Shown: positions 4,959 to 6,039 of the stretch, piece by piece
Layout: the number at the start of each line of letters is the position of its first letter
Position numbering within the stretch: the stretch's first letter is position 1
Origin: an uncultured Gemmiger sp.
GTDB lineage: Bacteria; Bacillota; Clostridia; Oscillospirales; Ruminococcaceae
Reading direction: 5' to 3'
Length of the DNA stretch: 6,039 bases
NCBI GenBank assembly: GCA_959018215.1
Contig: CAUEKL010000145.1
Location: 1 to 6,039 of the forward strand
Notes under the pieces: model-generated
Database searches by the model: none
Seen by the model: only the letters and a program-made list of their open reading frames with translations
Told to the model about the DNA's origin: nothing
Made by a program: the position numbers and the translations under genes

Positions 4959-5969
4959 ATGGCAGATTACTATTACTACCGCAAAAAAGTTGAAAGCGAG
5001 CGCCGCCGCCGCAAGGCAGTGATTGCGTTGCTGATTGTGATGGCCCTTTTGTGCGCTGCAGCCGGGTACTTCTGGTTCAGCCGTCATCAGCCGGAAACCG
5101 ACGCGGTTGCCACGCCGGAGACCGCATCGACCCCCACCCCCGCACCGGCCACAGAAGCACCGGTGCAGACCGCCAGCCCGGAAAGTGCAGGGCCATACGC
5201 GCCCCAACGGCTTTTGCCTGCTGTGGAGGATTCGTCCTGGAACACCTGCCAGCCGGTGGAACAGACCATCGACTTTGAGTATCTGAATACCGATGCCAGG
5301 ATGGTGGCGCTGCCAAAGTCCGGCCGGGTGACCCGGGAACATTTCAACACCGCCACCTTCCTGGGCGACAGCATCACCGAAGGCATGGCCATCTACGCTA
5401 CCGGATTTCAGAATGCCCAGGTTCGGGGATACCGCAGCGCAGGGCCCCAGATCATCGTCAACAATGCGGTGGTGCATGATTACGCCCGCAATGTGGACGA
5501 AGCGGCTCTGGATGCGGTGGTGGCATCCCAGCCGGATTTTCTGTATGTGCTGTTCGGGACCAACGCACTGGTGAACCAGGGCAACGAGGATTCCTTTGTT
5601 GCTTACTATGACAAGATGATCGAGATTCTGCAGCAGAATCTGCCCGGTGTGGCCATTTATATCCAGGCCATTCCCGGCGTGCAGGAAACGGTGGTCCAGA
5701 CAAAGCCCGGCCTGGACAATGCCCGCATCCAGACCATCAACAACATGCTTGCCAACATCGCCCTGACTCGCGGGTGCTATTTCGTCAATATTCAGGAAGC
5801 ATTGACCTACCCGGACGGCAGCCAGATTGATGAGTATCAGACCAGCGACGGCATTCATATGGGCCCTGCCGGATATGCGGCCTGGACGGAATATCTGCAG
5901 ACTCACACCGCCTGGGACCGGCGGAACAAATACGAAGGTACCAGCCCTTACTATATTCTCGGTTCGTGA
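4959..5969 (+). CDS. Membrane-anchored SGNH/GDSL hydrolase
   Basis: A 336-residue protein with a short cytoplasmic head (MADYYYYRKK and the basic cluster RRRRK at 15-19), one membrane segment at ~20-40, and a Thr/Pro/Ala/Glu-rich linker at ~47-78. The hydrolase domain spans ~105-325. With the positive residues inside, the catalytic part should lie outside the cell; there is no signal peptidase II cysteine box and no clear cleavage site, so it probably stays anchored. SGNH blocks are intact: GDSIT at 136-140 (nucleophile S138), a block II glycine near G162, GTN at 200-202 (block III Asn N202) and DGIH at 297-300 (D297 and H300). All catalytic positions are therefore present. Family members deacetylate peptidoglycan, teichoic acid or polysaccharides, or act as lipases; the substrate here is unknown. 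C97 and C273 are the only extracytoplasmic cysteines. It is a single-gene unit, divergent from the DegV gene. Confidence 0.92.
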   Translation: MADYYYYRKKVESERRRRKAVIALLIVMALLCAAAGYFWFSRHQPETDAVATPETASTPTPAPATEAPVQTASPESAGPYAPQRLLPAVEDSSWNTCQPVEQTIDFEYLNTDARMVALPKSGRVTREHFNTATFLGDSITEGMAIYATGFQNAQVRGYRSAGPQIIVNNAVVHDYARNVDEAALDAVVASQPDFLYVLFGTNALVNQGNEDSFVAYYDKMIEILQQNLPGVAIYIQAIPGVQETVVQTKPGLDNARIQTINNMLANIALTRGCYFVNIQEALTYPDGSQIDEYQTSDGIHMGPAGYAAWTEYLQTHTAWDRRNKYEGTSPYYILGS

Positions 5970-5976
5970 TGAACAG

Positions 5977-6027
5977 AGCGCTTATAGCGTGCTTTTTTAA
6001 CAAAAAGTACGCTGTAGGCGCTTTTTT
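5977..6027 (+). terminator. Long-hairpin terminator of the SGNH hydrolase gene
   Basis: Bases 5977-5997 pair with 6002-6022 over 21 consecutive pairs, three of them G-U, around a TAAC loop (5998-6001). Six T residues follow at 6022-6027, the first closing the stem. It starts 7 bases after the TGA. The upper part of the stem is a T run paired with an A run, so a shorter 5-bp hairpin at 5977-5993 followed by its own T run could form first. Confidence 0.85.
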
Positions 6028-6039
6028 CGTGGCCAAATG

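Noticed and set aside
4776..5906. A 376-codon minus-strand open frame opposite the SGNH hydrolase
   Set aside because: It is codon-aligned antisense to an intact SGNH hydrolase and would run through both divergent promoters; no ribosome binding site or family motif.

Overview
This is an ordinary-looking chromosomal stretch, most likely from a GC-rich gut Firmicute of the Oscillospiraceae/Ruminococcaceae type (Faecalibacterium, Gemmiger or Subdoligranulum relatives). The reasons are Clostridia-type gene families (a TSCPD-domain protein, DegV, a stand-alone FkbH-like HAD-IIIC protein), AGGAG-type ribosome binding sites, sigma-A-like promoters, U-tailed hairpin terminators, and coding regions that strongly prefer G/C at third positions and never use TTA, CTA or TCA. 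The genus is an inference from style; I could not run a search.

Layout. (1) Bases 1-290 are the C-terminal end of a phosphoglucomutase-type sugar phosphomutase, closed by a strong terminator at 310-340. (2) A sigma-A-type promoter at 367-395 starts a three-gene operon running to 3387. It encodes a TrpH-like PHP metallophosphoesterase (433-1281), an 85-residue four-cysteine TSCPD protein (1312-1569) and a 592-residue FkbH-like HAD-IIIC protein (1609-3387). The gaps are 30 and 39 bases, each gene has an AAAGGAG ribosome binding site, and a 13-bp hairpin terminator closes the operon at 3403-3443. (3) A 299-base non-coding stretch ends in a near-ideal extended -10 promoter driving a single tRNA-Tyr(GTA) at 3687-3771, with its own terminator. 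(4) A DegV-family lipid-binding protein on the minus strand (3881-4720) ends towards the tRNA with its own terminator. (5) A divergent control region (4721-4958) holds promoters for both neighbours and several short palindromes. (6) A membrane-anchored SGNH/GDSL hydrolase (4959-5969) is followed by a 21-bp hairpin terminator at the right edge.

How the parts fit. The three-gene operon shares a promoter and terminator, but the three products have no known common pathway: nucleotide or RNA end hydrolysis, an unknown TSCPD function, and HAD/SGNH/acyltransferase-like chemistry. The DegV protein probably delivers fatty acids to a fatty-acid kinase encoded elsewhere. The SGNH protein probably acts outside the membrane on an ester-bearing envelope or dietary substrate. 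No mobile element, CRISPR array, phage gene or toxin-antitoxin pair is visible. The points most worth a second look are the orphan FkbH-like protein, which has Asp where many FkbH proteins have Cys, the palindrome-dense promoter of the SGNH gene, the long hairpin at the right edge, and an unexplained structured stretch between the operon and the tRNA.
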